Of a stretch of DNA of 64,000 nt, positions 48,378 to 60,400 are shown piece after piece; the stretch's first letter is position 1; every line of letters begins with the position of its first letter. The notes beneath the pieces are model-generated. The model saw nothing but the letters and a program-made list of their open reading frames with translations. It was not told the origin of the DNA and did no database searches. The stretch comes from Halomonas sp. HL-48 (GTDB lineage: Bacteria > Pseudomonadota > Gammaproteobacteria > Pseudomonadales > Halomonadaceae). Position numbers and translations under genes: made by a program. Location: the NCBI RefSeq assembly GCF_001314875.1, contig NZ_LJZS01000003.1:235832-299831 (forward strand), given 5' to 3'.

Positions 48378-48440
48378 ATGGGAGGTGCCCCCGCGCTGAA
48401 TAGAGTTGGGTGTTAGCTGTCAATATCCTGTGGATGAAAA

Positions 48441-48487
48441 ATACCACATATGCTTGAATTGATTTTCTATTGGGCTATATATAGTAT
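48441..48487 (+). promoter_or_regulatory. Paired NrdR-like boxes over the nrdHIEF promoter
   Basis: Box 2 (48472-48487, core CTATATATAG) matches the NrdR consensus ACACTATATATAGTGT at 12 of 16 positions. Box 1 (48441-48456) matches at 9. Their centres are 31 bases apart with a 15-base gap, the usual NrdR geometry. TTGAAT (48454-48459) and TATATA (48476-48481, 16-base spacer) form a promoter covered by the boxes. NrdR would repress the operon when dATP is high. Confidence 0.7.
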
Positions 48488-48563
48488 GCGTTGTATCTTC
48501 TAGAGAGGGCAGGCACAAGATGTGCCCTACCCGAAAAACGCCGCTATGAAAAGGGGATTAGCC

Positions 48564-48785
48564 ATGGAAATTCAGATTTATAGCAAGCCTGCCTGTGTGC
48601 AATGCACCGCTACCTATCGTGCGCTGGACAAGCAGGGGATTGAATACACCGTGATCGATATCACGGCTGAATCAGGCGCTCAGCAAGAGGTGGAAGCGTT
48701 GGGTTACCGTCAGCTACCTGTGGTCGTCGCTGGTGAGGATCACTGGTCGGGTTTCCGTCCAGATCGCATTCAAGCCCTGGCGTAA
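48564..48785 (+). CDS. nrdH: Glutaredoxin-like protein NrdH
   Basis: NrdH is the small thiol donor that reduces the class Ib ribonucleotide reductase. From ATG 48564 it has 73 residues with the redox pair CVQC (residues about 10-13) and the C-terminal [12 protein letters not shown] typical of NrdH. AAGGGG precedes this ATG; an in-frame ATG at 48546 has none. It heads nrdHIEF. Confidence 0.96.
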   Translation: MEIQIYSKPACVQCTATYRALDKQGIEYTVIDITAESGAQQEVEALGYRQLPVVVAGEDHWSGFRPDRIQALA

Positions 48786-48792
48786 ACCAATC

Positions 48793-49227
48793 ATGCTGAC
48801 GAATGGACCCGCAACCTCCATGGTCGGCAATTTGGTGTACTTTTCCACCAAGTCAGGCAATACCCACCGGTTTATTGAAAAAGTAGGCTTGGCCGCCCAG
48901 CGGTTGCCGCTCAATCGCGACGAGCCCTTACTGCAGGTTGACCGCCCCTACATTCTGGTCACCCCCACCTACGGGGGCGGTCAGGCAAAAGGGGCCGTGC
49001 CAGGCCAGGTGATCCGGTTTCTTAATGACGAGCACAATCGCCACCTGATACGCGGGGTGATTGCAGCGGGTAACACCAATTTTGGCGATGCGTACGGTTT
49101 GGCGGGCCGCATTATTGCGGAAAAATGCCACGTGCCTTTGCTTTATCGATTCGAACTGTTTGGCACTGATGAAGATGTCGCCAAGGTCCGCGAAGGAGTA
49201 GAAGAGTTTTGGAAACGACAACCTTAG
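48793..49227 (+). CDS. nrdI: NrdI flavodoxin
   Basis: NrdI is the flavoprotein that supplies the oxidant to assemble the manganese-tyrosyl radical cofactor of NrdF. From ATG 48793 it has 144 residues; ATG 48820 (135 residues, [14 protein letters not shown] at the start) fits E. coli length better. Neither has a ribosome binding site, and coupling to nrdH eight bases upstream is likely. [20 protein letters not shown], the FMN-site region, and [13 protein letters not shown] are conserved. Confidence 0.94.
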   Translation: MLTNGPATSMVGNLVYFSTKSGNTHRFIEKVGLAAQRLPLNRDEPLLQVDRPYILVTPTYGGGQAKGAVPGQVIRFLNDEHNRHLIRGVIAAGNTNFGDAYGLAGRIIAEKCHVPLLYRFELFGTDEDVAKVREGVEEFWKRQP

Positions 49228-51389
49228 CCTCGAAAGACGTAGCTGAAACGAAACGGCCTGCGGCGACAAGCGATGGGCGCACGATGGATTACCATGCGCT
49301 GAACGCCATGCTGAACCTTTACGGTGCCAACGGTGAGCTGCAGCTGGATAAAGACCGCGAAGCCGCGCGTCAGTACTTCCTGCAGCACGTTAACCAGAAC
49401 ACGGTGTTTTTCCACTCGCTCGAAGAGAAGCTCGATTACCTGGTCGAGGAGCAGTACTACGAGGCACAGACGCTTGAGCAGTATGACGCTGCCTTCGTGA
49501 AGGCGCTGTTCGAACAGGCGTATGCGTACAAGTTCCGGTTTCCGAGTTTTCTGGGTGCCTTCAAGTACTACACCAGCTACACGCTGAAGACCTTTGATGG
49601 CAAGCGTTACCTGGAGCGCTACGAAGACCGTGTCTGCATGGTCGCGCTTTCGTTGGCACGGGGTAACGAGACGCTTGCCAAGTCGCTGGTCGATGAAATC
49701 ATCAGCGGTCGTTTCCAGCCGGCAACGCCGACCTTTCTGAACTGTGGCAAACAGCAGCGCGGCGAGCTGGTATCCTGCTTCTTGCTGCGCATCGAAGACA
49801 ACATGGAGTCGATTGGCCGCTCGATCAACTCCGCGCTACAGCTGTCCAAGCGTGGCGGCGGCGTTGCCTTTCTGCTCAGCAATATTCGCGAGTCAGGCGC
49901 CCCGATCAAGCGCATCGAGAACCAGTCGTCGGGCATTATCCCGATCATGAAGCTGCTCGAGGATGCATTTTCCTACGCCAATCAGCTGGGGGCGCGTCAG
50001 GGGGCCGGCGCCGTTTACCTGAACGCCCACCACCCGGATATCCTGCGTTTCCTCGACACCAAGCGCGAAAACGCCGACGAGAAAATCCGTATCAAGACGC
50101 TCTCGCTCGGGGTGACGATTCCCGATATCACCTTTGAGCTGGCCAAGCGCAACGAGGACATGTACCTGTTCTCGCCCTATGACGTCGAGCGGGTGTACGG
50201 CGTGCCGTTTGGTGATATCAGCGTGACCGAGAAGTACCATGAGATGGTGGCGGATGCGCGCATTCGCAAGCAGAAGATCAACGCGCGCGCCTTCTTCCAG
50301 ACCCTGGCCGAGCTGCAGTTCGAGTCCGGCTATCCGTACATCATGTTCGAAGACACGGTGAACCGCGCCAACCCCATCGCCGGGCGTATCAATATGAGCA
50401 ACCTGTGCTCCGAGATTCTCCAGGTGAACACGCCGACGGATTACGACGAAGACCTCGGCTACCGGCATATCGGTCAGGATATCTCCTGCAACCTGGGGTC
50501 GATGAACATCGCCAAGGTGATGGACTCCGGCGATATCGGCACCAGCGTCGAGGTGGCTATTCGCGGGCTGACGGCCGTGTCGGAAATGAGCAACCTGAGC
50601 AGCGTACCGTCGATTGCCGAGGGCAATGCCAAGTCCCGGGCGATTGGCCTTGGCCAGATGAACCTGCATGGTTTCCTGGCCCGCGAGCATATCTATTACG
50701 GCTCCGACGAAGGTCTGGACTTTACCAACCTGTACTTCTATTGCGTGGCCTACCACGCGCTGCGGGCGTCAAACCGGCTGGCGATCGAGCAGGGCGATAC
50801 CTTTGCGGGCTTTGCCGACTCCACTTACGCCTCCGGTGTTTTCTTCGATCAGTACACCGACCAGGCCTGGGAGCCGCGGACCGAAAAAGTCCGTCAGCTG
50901 TTTGAGCGTAGCGGGATTGCCTTGCCTACTCAGCAGGACTGGCAGGCACTCAAGGAAAGCGTCATGGCACACGGGTTGTATAACCGTAACCTGCAGGCCG
51001 TGCCGCCGACGGGCTCTATTTCCTATATCAACCATTCAACGTCGAGCATTCACCCAGTCGCGGCTAAGATCGAGATTCGCAAGGAAGGCAAGCTGGGACG
51101 GGTTTACTACCCGGCGCCGTTCCTCAATGAAGCCAACTTCGATTACTTTCAGGACGCCTACGAAATCGGCCCTGAGAAAATCATTGATACCTATGCCGAA
51201 GCCTCCAAGCACGTCGACCAGGGGCTTTCGCTGACGCTGTTCTTCCCGGATACCGCGACGACGCGTGATATCAACAAGGCGCAGATTTACGCCTGGCGGA
51301 AGGGGATCAAGACCCTTTATTACATCCGCCTGCGCCAGAGCGCGCTGGAAGGCACCGAGGTGGAAGGCTGCGTTTCCTGCACGCTGTAA
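49209..51389 (+). CDS. nrdE: Class Ib ribonucleoside-diphosphate reductase alpha subunit NrdE
   Basis: NrdE holds the active site that reduces ribonucleoside diphosphates. It has 726 residues. TTG 49209 is taken as the start because AAGGAG (49193-49198) lies ten bases upstream; the first in-frame ATG is 25 codons later at [17 protein letters not shown], leaving a short N-terminus. [51 protein letters not shown] and the C-terminal redox pair (EGCVSCTL) are present. There is no N-terminal ATP cone, as usual for class Ib. Confidence 0.96.
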   Translation: METTTLASKDVAETKRPAATSDGRTMDYHALNAMLNLYGANGELQLDKDREAARQYFLQHVNQNTVFFHSLEEKLDYLVEEQYYEAQTLEQYDAAFVKALFEQAYAYKFRFPSFLGAFKYYTSYTLKTFDGKRYLERYEDRVCMVALSLARGNETLAKSLVDEIISGRFQPATPTFLNCGKQQRGELVSCFLLRIEDNMESIGRSINSALQLSKRGGGVAFLLSNIRESGAPIKRIENQSSGIIPIMKLLEDAFSYANQLGARQGAGAVYLNAHHPDILRFLDTKRENADEKIRIKTLSLGVTIPDITFELAKRNEDMYLFSPYDVERVYGVPFGDISVTEKYHEMVADARIRKQKINARAFFQTLAELQFESGYPYIMFEDTVNRANPIAGRINMSNLCSEILQVNTPTDYDEDLGYRHIGQDISCNLGSMNIAKVMDSGDIGTSVEVAIRGLTAVSEMSNLSSVPSIAEGNAKSRAIGLGQMNLHGFLAREHIYYGSDEGLDFTNLYFYCVAYHALRASNRLAIEQGDTFAGFADSTYASGVFFDQYTDQAWEPRTEKVRQLFERSGIALPTQQDWQALKESVMAHGLYNRNLQAVPPTGSISYINHSTSSIHPVAAKIEIRKEGKLGRVYYPAPFLNEANFDYFQDAYEIGPEKIIDTYAEASKHVDQGLSLTLFFPDTATTRDINKAQIYAWRKGIKTLYYIRLRQSALEGTEVEGCVSCTL

Positions 51390-52391
<1,002 letters not shown>

Positions 52392-52422
52392 ACAATCATT
52401 GAGCACAAAGCCTAATAAAGAC

Positions 52423-52451
52423 CGGGAGCCCTAGCGGCTCCCGTTTTTTTG
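52423..52451 (+). terminator. Terminator after nrdF
   Basis: CGGGAGCC (52423-52430), a five-base CTAGC loop and GGCTCCCG (52436-52443) followed by seven T form an intrinsic terminator. It closes the nrdHIEF operon and marks the start of the accessory region. Confidence 0.92.
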
Positions 52452-52682
52452 TAGCTAACGAGAATTACCTGAACGGTAACTAAGAAGGTTGTTGGCCTTC
52501 CGCTGAAGCGCAAAAAATTCCGGCTTGTTCTGTGCCACCATTGTTTGGGCTCTCTAGCAGCAGTGTCCAGTAAAGAATAACGTTGATAGCTCCACTGGCT
52601 CTTTGGGGACCTGCAACTAAAGATTTTTCTAAAGTTTAATTTTCATCTGCCGACATGTATCAGTGTTCAAGTTCATGCAAGG

Positions 52683-54458
52683 ATGCAGACGGTGAATTGG
52701 CTACACATTCTCTCCGTTTCTGGCTTAGCGAAGAAAGTCTTTTCTAAGTTTAATGGCCCGATACTTTTGCTTAATGGGCGCGTATTTACTGCAATTTTTC
52801 TGGCATCAGTTTGGTGTATGCCAGTGCAGGCGCAAAATATCCCTTCTGATACGTCGTTTCGGCTTCAGCAAGAGCGTGAACGCGCTTTACAGGAGCGTCT
52901 GGAAACGCAACCCGATGTACGATTGCCAGCGCCGCAGGAAACAGTGAGCCGCTTTCCCAGCGAAGAGTCACCATGTTTCTTGATTCAGACGCTGGAATGG
53001 CAAGGAGAGGAATTGCAGCGTTTCGGATGGCTTGAAGCCGCGATAGCTGATAGCGATGCGCAAGATACGCCTATCGGACGCTGCCTTGGGACCCAGGGTA
53101 TCAATGTGTTGCTCGAGCGTGCTCAGAACGCATTGATCGAGCGTGGCTACGTTACCAGTCGCGTACTCGTAGAGCCCCAGGATCTTAGCGATGGAACCCT
53201 AACCATCACTCTCTTGCCCGGACGTATCGCTAGTCTCCGCACCTCCGATACCGAGCGTTCACATACCTCTCTACGAAATGCTGTGCCCGCTAGGCCTGGC
53301 GATATCCTCAATCTGCGCGATATCGAGCAGGCGCTGGAGAACTTTCAACGCCTACCATCTGCAGATGTCGATATTCAGATCGCACCGGGCGATACGCCCA
53401 GCGACAGTGACCTGGTCGTCGACTATCGCCAGGGGAGGGCGTTGCGTTCCTCCTGGTCGGTTGATGACAGTGGCAGCGATGCTACAGGGCGATACCTGAG
53501 CGGTGTGAACGTGGCCTACGATAACTTGCTAGGCATCAACGATCTGTTCTATGTCCATCTGGGAAAGGACCTGGGCGGTGGCGATGCTGGCGCACGTGGC
53601 AACCGTAGCCGCACCGTGCACTATTCCGTGCCTTGGGGGTACTGGAGCTTGGGTGCGACATATAGTGACTACGACTACCACCAGACCGTTGCTGGCGCCT
53701 TCGAAGATATCGTTTACGAGGGCGCGAGTCACAACATCAAGGCCACCCTTTCTCGAGTGCTTCATCGTGGTGCTACCCGTAAGACTACCGCATCACTCAG
53801 CGGCTTTCAGAATCGCTCGAGCACCCATATTGATGGCGAGGAAATACAAGTGCAGCGCCGCCGAGTGGGGGGCTGGGAAGCCGGGGTCGAGCACCGCGAG
53901 TTTCTGGGACGCGCCACGCTTGATGCGGGACTGTTCTATCAGCGAGGCACTGGCGCATTCGGCGCACTTCCAGCACCGGGAGAAGAATTTGGCGAAGGAA
54001 CCTCACGCTTCAAGATTCTAACCGCCCATGCCGAACTCAACGTGCCGTTTGCAATAGACGATCAGCCGTTGCGCTATCTCGGGCAATGGCATCTGCAGCG
54101 CAATCTTACCCCGTTGGCGCCGCTGGAGCGCTTCTCAATTGGAAGTCGCTATACCGTGCGTGGCTTTGACGATGCGGGGCTCTCCGCTGACCGTGGCTGG
54201 CTTACCCGCAACGAAATCGAGATGCCTTTGGGTGAAAGTAGCCAGGCGCTCTATGTTGGGCTCGACTATGGCCGTGTGGGCGGCCAGAGCAGCGATTGGC
54301 TACTCGGCAAAGCATTGGGCGGCGTGGCATTAGGGATGCGCGGTAACCTGCTGCGCTTCGTCAATTATGACGTTTTTGTCGCTACGCCGATCCACAAGCC
54401 AGCAGGCTTAGGCACCGATAGCCACGACATTGGTTTTAGTTTGAACCTGGCTTTTTGA
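52683..54458 (+). CDS. cdiB: Two-partner secretion outer-membrane transporter, CdiB/ShlB family
   Basis: CdiB is an outer-membrane barrel that exports its partner CdiA to the cell surface. From ATG 52683 it has 591 residues. A long N-terminus ends in a signal peptide (VFTAIFLASVWCMPVQAQ, cleavage near 51-52). A POTRA_2 domain (about 95-175), a second POTRA (about 178-245) and a 16-strand barrel follow. The loop-6 motif VRGF is near residue 491 and the last residue is Phe (FSLNLAF), needed for barrel insertion. No ribosome binding site precedes the ATG, and the first 20 residues may not be translated; a TTG near residue 29 is also possible. cdiA follows after 33 bases. Confidence 0.93.
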   Translation: MQTVNWLHILSVSGLAKKVFSKFNGPILLLNGRVFTAIFLASVWCMPVQAQNIPSDTSFRLQQERERALQERLETQPDVRLPAPQETVSRFPSEESPCFLIQTLEWQGEELQRFGWLEAAIADSDAQDTPIGRCLGTQGINVLLERAQNALIERGYVTSRVLVEPQDLSDGTLTITLLPGRIASLRTSDTERSHTSLRNAVPARPGDILNLRDIEQALENFQRLPSADVDIQIAPGDTPSDSDLVVDYRQGRALRSSWSVDDSGSDATGRYLSGVNVAYDNLLGINDLFYVHLGKDLGGGDAGARGNRSRTVHYSVPWGYWSLGATYSDYDYHQTVAGAFEDIVYEGASHNIKATLSRVLHRGATRKTTASLSGFQNRSSTHIDGEEIQVQRRRVGGWEAGVEHREFLGRATLDAGLFYQRGTGAFGALPAPGEEFGEGTSRFKILTAHAELNVPFAIDDQPLRYLGQWHLQRNLTPLAPLERFSIGSRYTVRGFDDAGLSADRGWLTRNEIEMPLGESSQALYVGLDYGRVGGQSSDWLLGKALGGVALGMRGNLLRFVNYDVFVATPIHKPAGLGTDSHDIGFSLNLAF

Positions 54459-54491
54459 TGGAACAAAAAACGTACGCAGGGAATTGCCACC

Positions 54492-57400
54492 ATGAACAAG
54501 CACTACTATCGCCTTGTCTTCAATAAAGCCAAGGGCCGTTTGGTCGTCGTCTCGGAAGCTGCAACCGCAGAACGCCACGGCAGTAAAGTAACACCTCGCC
54601 GTCGCTTGCGGCGTCTTGATACCCGGCGTTGCTTCGAACTTGGAATCCTCAGGCCGCTGACTTGGAGCATTCTACTGTCGATAGGTTTGGTGTCGTTACC
54701 GGTACATGCCCAGATCGCCCCCGACCGTAGTGCCCCTGGTAGCCAACGCCCTCATGTCGTGAATAGTGCCAATGGTACGCCACAGGCCAACATCACCTCC
54801 CCGAATAGCAAGGGCGTATCACGAAACACCTATCGCCAGTTCGACGTGGACGGCAAGGGAGCGATCCTCAACAACGCCCGCTCAGCGACATCGACTCAGA
54901 TCGGTGGCTGGGTACAGGGCAACCCTAATCTCGCTAATGGTGAGGCCCGGGTAATCGTCAATGAGGTCAACTCTTCGAACCCGAGCCGACTACATGGTGC
55001 CGTAGAGGTAGCAGGCAGGCGTGCCGAGGTGGTCATTGCCAACCCTGCCGGTATCGACGTCGACGGAGCCGGTTTTATCAACGCGCAGGGCATTACCCTG
55101 ACCACAGGGCAGCCTCAATTCAACAACGGCGCGCTGGATAGCTATCGTGTGGAAGGTGGCACGGTGCGTATCCAAGGTGACGGCTTCGATGCCGGCGATG
55201 CCGATTATGCTGCCATTCTGGCGCGTGCCGCCGAGGTTAAGGCCGGAGTGTGGGCTGAAGAGCTTGACGTCGTCGCCGGCGCCAACCGGATCAGTGCCGA
55301 CCGCCAAACGATCAATACCATCAATGGTCACGGTAAGTCCCCCAGCGTGGGCATCGACGTTGCCCATCTGGGAGGCATGTACGCCGGCAAGATCCATCTC
55401 ATGGCCACCGAGCGCGGTGTCGGTGTGAATCATGCCGGTGACATGGTCGCTGGCGAACTTGTTGTGGAAGCGGATGGACGCATTACCAACCGCGGGCAGA
55501 TTGCTGCCCAGGGCGATATGCAGTTGACGAGCCGCGATGATATCGCCAACCACGGCTCACTGCGTGCTGGCGACGAAATCGTCGTGACCAGTGATGGCGA
55601 GCTGGCCAATCGCGACAGTGGCACGATCATCGCCAAACACGATATCCAGCTATCGGCTGCTGACCTGACCAGCGACAGCGGCTCGCTGATCGCCGCCGGC
55701 GTGCGCGATGACGGGAGCTTGGAGACCACTGGCGATCTCACTATGTCAGCGGGTCAGGGCATTGACGGCAGCGGACGACACATCGCTGCCGGCGGGTTCT
55801 ACGCCCAGGCGGAGACCGTGGCACTGCGTGAAAGCCATACCCAGGCAAGCGATATCGACATCATAGCGGGTCGAGAGGGTATCGATGCGAGTGCTGCTAG
55901 CCTCACCGCAGAAGCGGAGTTCAGCGCGAAAACCTCTGGTACGCTGCGTACCGACAACGCAAGTGTCGTCGCCGAGACGCTCAATCTCGATGTTGGCAGC
56001 CTGTCTAATATCGGTGGCGATATCTTACAGTTTGGCGAGCAGTCTCTGGAGTTAAGGTTTGACACTTTTGATAATGCTTCTGGGCGATTTGCCAGCAATG
56101 CCAGACTCGATATCACTGCCAGCAGCATAGACAACCGTGAGGGCGACCTAGTCGGCGAGCAAGGTGTCGCACTACGCGCAGCATCACTGGACAATCGCTG
56201 GGGAACGTTAGGTGCTATTAACGGGCAACTGCAGGTGGAGGCAGGGGCACTCGACAATACCCTTGGCCGAGTGGAAACCACTGGCGACCTATCTCTGGAT
56301 ATTGCTAGCACGTTGGGCAACCAAAATGGCGAGATTGTGCATGCTGGTGACGGTGAAGCGCGGATCGACGCTACTCGTATAGACGGTAGCGACGGCTTGA
56401 TTGCTAGCCAGGGCAAACTAACAATGACAGCAGATAGCCTCGACCTTGATGGCGCCATCACCAGCGCCAGGCAAATAGCCGTTCACGCCGAGCGACTTAG
56501 TCACTACCAGGGGGAGATGTCGCAGCATGGCGATAATGCCGAGTTATTGTTGGCGACTCGCGAAACGCTTGATAATCGCGAGGGAAAAATCCTTAGTCAC
56601 GCCGATCTCTCTATAAAAGCTGGTGATCTCGTCAATCTTTCAGGAATGCTGCAGGCGGCTAGAGACTTAAGCCTGGTTAGTGGGGAACTTGACAACCGGC
56701 AAGGTGAGATTCTAACCGGCGAACGCTTGGCCTTTGACGCAGGTGGACAACTCGATAATCGTGACGGTGAGATCGTTGCCACCTGGGGCGATATCAATAC
56801 CCAGGGGCGGCGACTAAACAACCGTGGTGGCTTGATCGCCGCCCGAGAAGCGCTCGAGCTGACCAGCGGGGTGCTCGACAATAAGGGAGGCACGCTCCAG
56901 TCCGGTAGTGATCTATCTCTCGATACTCATGGCCAAGCGCTGCTCAATACCGGGGCGGGCGCAATCCTTGGTGAGGACAATGTGTCGCTGGCCGTGGGCA
57001 GTCTAGACAATACGTCGGGAATGATAGGTGCTGGCACACGCCTCGATCTTCAGGCCGATACTATTATCAACCGCAACGGCGGCGCACTGCTGAGCGAAGC
57101 CGACATGAAGGCGACAGCCGCCAGTCTCGACAACGGCGGCGGCCAGCTCCAGGCCCAGGGTGACATGAACCTCGACCTCGATACGACACTGGGCAACCAG
57201 AGCGGCTTGATTCTTGCCGGTCAGATGCTGGAGGTGAGTGCAAAGCAGGTAATTAATCAACATACCCAGGGCAACGGTAAGGGAATCGAAGCGCACTCGA
57301 TTCACTTGAAGGCCGATGAACTTGATAACCGCCAGGGTGCCATTCGCACCGATACGTTGGCCGACCTCCAGATAGAGAATGGCGTGAACAACCGCAACGG

Positions 57401-60400
57401 CTTGATCTCGTCGCTCGATACGCTGGTTATAAAGGCCAGTGATATCGACAACGGCGATGGCACCCTGGTTGCAGACCGAGCCCTCGACCTGACGACGGTC
57501 CGTTTGGCCGACGATGGACGCATGCTGTCGCTAGGCGATTTGGCCTTGCGTCTGGCCAGTGATTATACCCTCTCCGAGGGAGGCGAACTGATGGCGGCAG
57601 GCGATCTCCAACTTGCTTCCTCTGGAACGGTCAACAACCGGGGCAAGCTGAGAGCCGGTGATGCGCTCTCCATCGAGGCCACGCGTCTGAGCAATGCCGC
57701 CTCAGGCGAACTCTCCGGCAACACAACCTATATCGATACTGCGCATCTGACCAATCGGGGGCTGATCGACGGCATCGATACCCATATCGCAGCGGATGTG
57801 CTTGATAATCTCGGGACTGGGCGGGTCTACGGCGACCGTTTGGCAATCGAGGCGGATACTCTTACCAATGATAATGAACAGGGCAAAGCGGCGGTAATGG
57901 CGGCCCGCGAGCGCCTGGATCTGGGGATTGATCGCCTTATCAACCGCGATGATGCACTGATCTTTAGCGCTGGCGACATGGCTATTGGCGGTTCATTGAA
58001 TGCCCGCGATAAGGCTAGAGGGCAGGCCGACCGGGTGGAGAATGCCAGCGCGACCATTGAGGCGCTTGGCAATCTGAATCTCTCGACGGCTCGGCTCGAC
58101 AATATCAATGAGCATTTCGAAACCGAGTTGATCCGGGTGGCCGATTTGCCGGAGGGAAAATACATCCAACCTGTTGGCTGGGATGAGAAGGCGCCGGTGG
58201 ACGATTTCACATTGGTAAGTTTAAGCGGTGGCTATAGTGGTTATCGTCATAATGAGTCGGGGGTAGCTTTCTCAAGATGGACAGAATACAACATAGAGCG
58301 TTCTCAATACGATAGCCAAGTAGTTCGCTCTCAGCCGGGGCAGCTATTGGCAGGTGGGAATCTCCATCTCACAGGTGGAGATTTGGTTAACGACAAAAGT
58401 CGGATTGTCGCAGGGGGGATGGTACACGGTGACCTGAACAATCTCAGTAATATTGAAGCGGTAGGGCAGCGTACATTTGATGAGACAGGCACAAGTCGGG
58501 AGAGCTCAACTTACACAAGAATGGAGTGCAGTAATGGTCAGAATTGTGGGCCTGAGCGTGTCACTTACCGCCGATACTCCGACTGGGAGCCCTATTCCGG
58601 GCAATCTTCGGAAGCCATTATTGTTCCTATTACCGAAGTACGGGAAGGCAGCACATTTTCTGGCAGTGGGACTCAACTGGGTGCACATCATGGCGCTTCG
58701 CTCGATGCCTCTGCACAGGGCGCACATAGGGCCCAAGTGAATCTCCATACGCGCGGGGCTGGCGATGCCGTTATCGAAGTGCCTGCACTGTCCCCGCCTA
58801 CCATCTATGCCGAGCGACTGGCTAAGGATCTTATGCAGTTCGGCGTGATTCGCAGCGTCATGCCGGATATTAACTTACCGACAAACAGCCTGTTCCAGAT
58901 CAATCCCGCACCTAAGTCACACTACCTGGTCGAGACCGACCCGCGCTTCACTAATCAGCGCGAGTGGCTTGGTTCAGACTATATGCTTGATGCCCTGAAT
59001 AGCGATCCGAGTACCACCCATAAGCGTCTCGGCGATGGTTTCTACGAGCAGCGGATGATCAACGAACAGGTCATGCAACTAACCGGACAGCGCTACCTGA
59101 CGGGGTATGGCAATGATGACGATCAGTACCGGGCGTTGATGAATGCTGGCGTTACTTTCGCCGAAGAGCACGGCTTGCGCCCCGGCGTAGCGCTGACCGC
59201 TGAGCAGATGGCCCAACTCACCAGCGATATCGTCTGGCTGGTGGAACAAGAGGTAACGCAGGAAGACGGCTCAATAACCAAGGTTCTGGTTCCCCAGGTT
59301 TACGCTCGGGTACGTGAGGTCGACCTGCAAGGCGACGGCACCTTGCTCGCGGGCAATTCACTGGCCCTGGATGTGAAGAATGATATCGTCAACACTGGCG
59401 CCCTGGCCGGGCGTGAACTGGTGGATATGTCGGCGGACAATCTCACGAATCTTGAGGGACGGATCAGCGGCAACCGGGTCGATCTAAGAAGTCGGCGCGA
59501 TCTCACCAACCTCGGCGGCGACATCACCGCGAACGAATCGATGAGCCTGCAGGCGGGGCGCGACCTGAACTTGGCCAGTACCTCGGAGCGCCTTGCCGGG
59601 CTTTACGTCACCGAAGCAGGCGGTAGCCTGAGTGCCGCTGCCGGGCGTGACCTGAATGTTCGCGGTGCCGACCTCGATAGCGCCGGTGATCTCCAACTAG
59701 GCGCTGGCCGCGATTTGGATATCGCCAGCACCATGAGCCGTGAGCAGCGTTGGGGGGGAGTAAGCGAACGCAGTGAACTGGAACGCGGTGCCTCCTTGTC
59801 GGCGGGTAGCGACTTGATACTCGATGCCGGGCGTGATTTAACCCTGACGGCGGTTGACGTAAGTGCCGGTGGTGATGGCTTGCTCAGTGCCGGTCGCGAC
59901 TTGACCCTGGAGACATTAACACCTCAAGAGAGTCTAAAGACTTGGCGCAATACACATCAGGAGAGCGAAGAGATCGGTACAGAGCTGGATGTCGACGGCA
60001 GCCTTGCGCTACTCGCCGGCCAGGACATCCACGCCCGTGCCTCGCAGCTTAACGCTGGAGACGACCTGGCTCTTTCAGCCGGCCGCGATATCAGCCTGGA
60101 GGCCGGGTACTCCCAGCAGTACGAAGAGACTCGTCAAGGCGGCACCCATACCATCGACAGCCAGAGCCGGGTGCAATCCACCACACTTGATGCTGGTAGA
60201 GACCTGCTTTTGCAAGCCGGTAACGACCTAGCCCTGACGGCCACCCAGTTGCAGGCAGGCCAAGAGGCGGCCCTGATGGCGGGCGGCGACATTGATTTGC
60301 TCACCGCACAAGAACAGGACTATTCGTTCTACGAGAAGAAGAGTAGCGGCGGCCTGTTCGGCGGCAGCCGCACCCAGCGCGATGAGGTGAATAAGACTCG

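Noticed and set aside
48522..48563. An earlier in-frame start for nrdH
   Set aside because: It has no ribosome binding site and would add residues not found in NrdH; AAGGGG precedes 48564.
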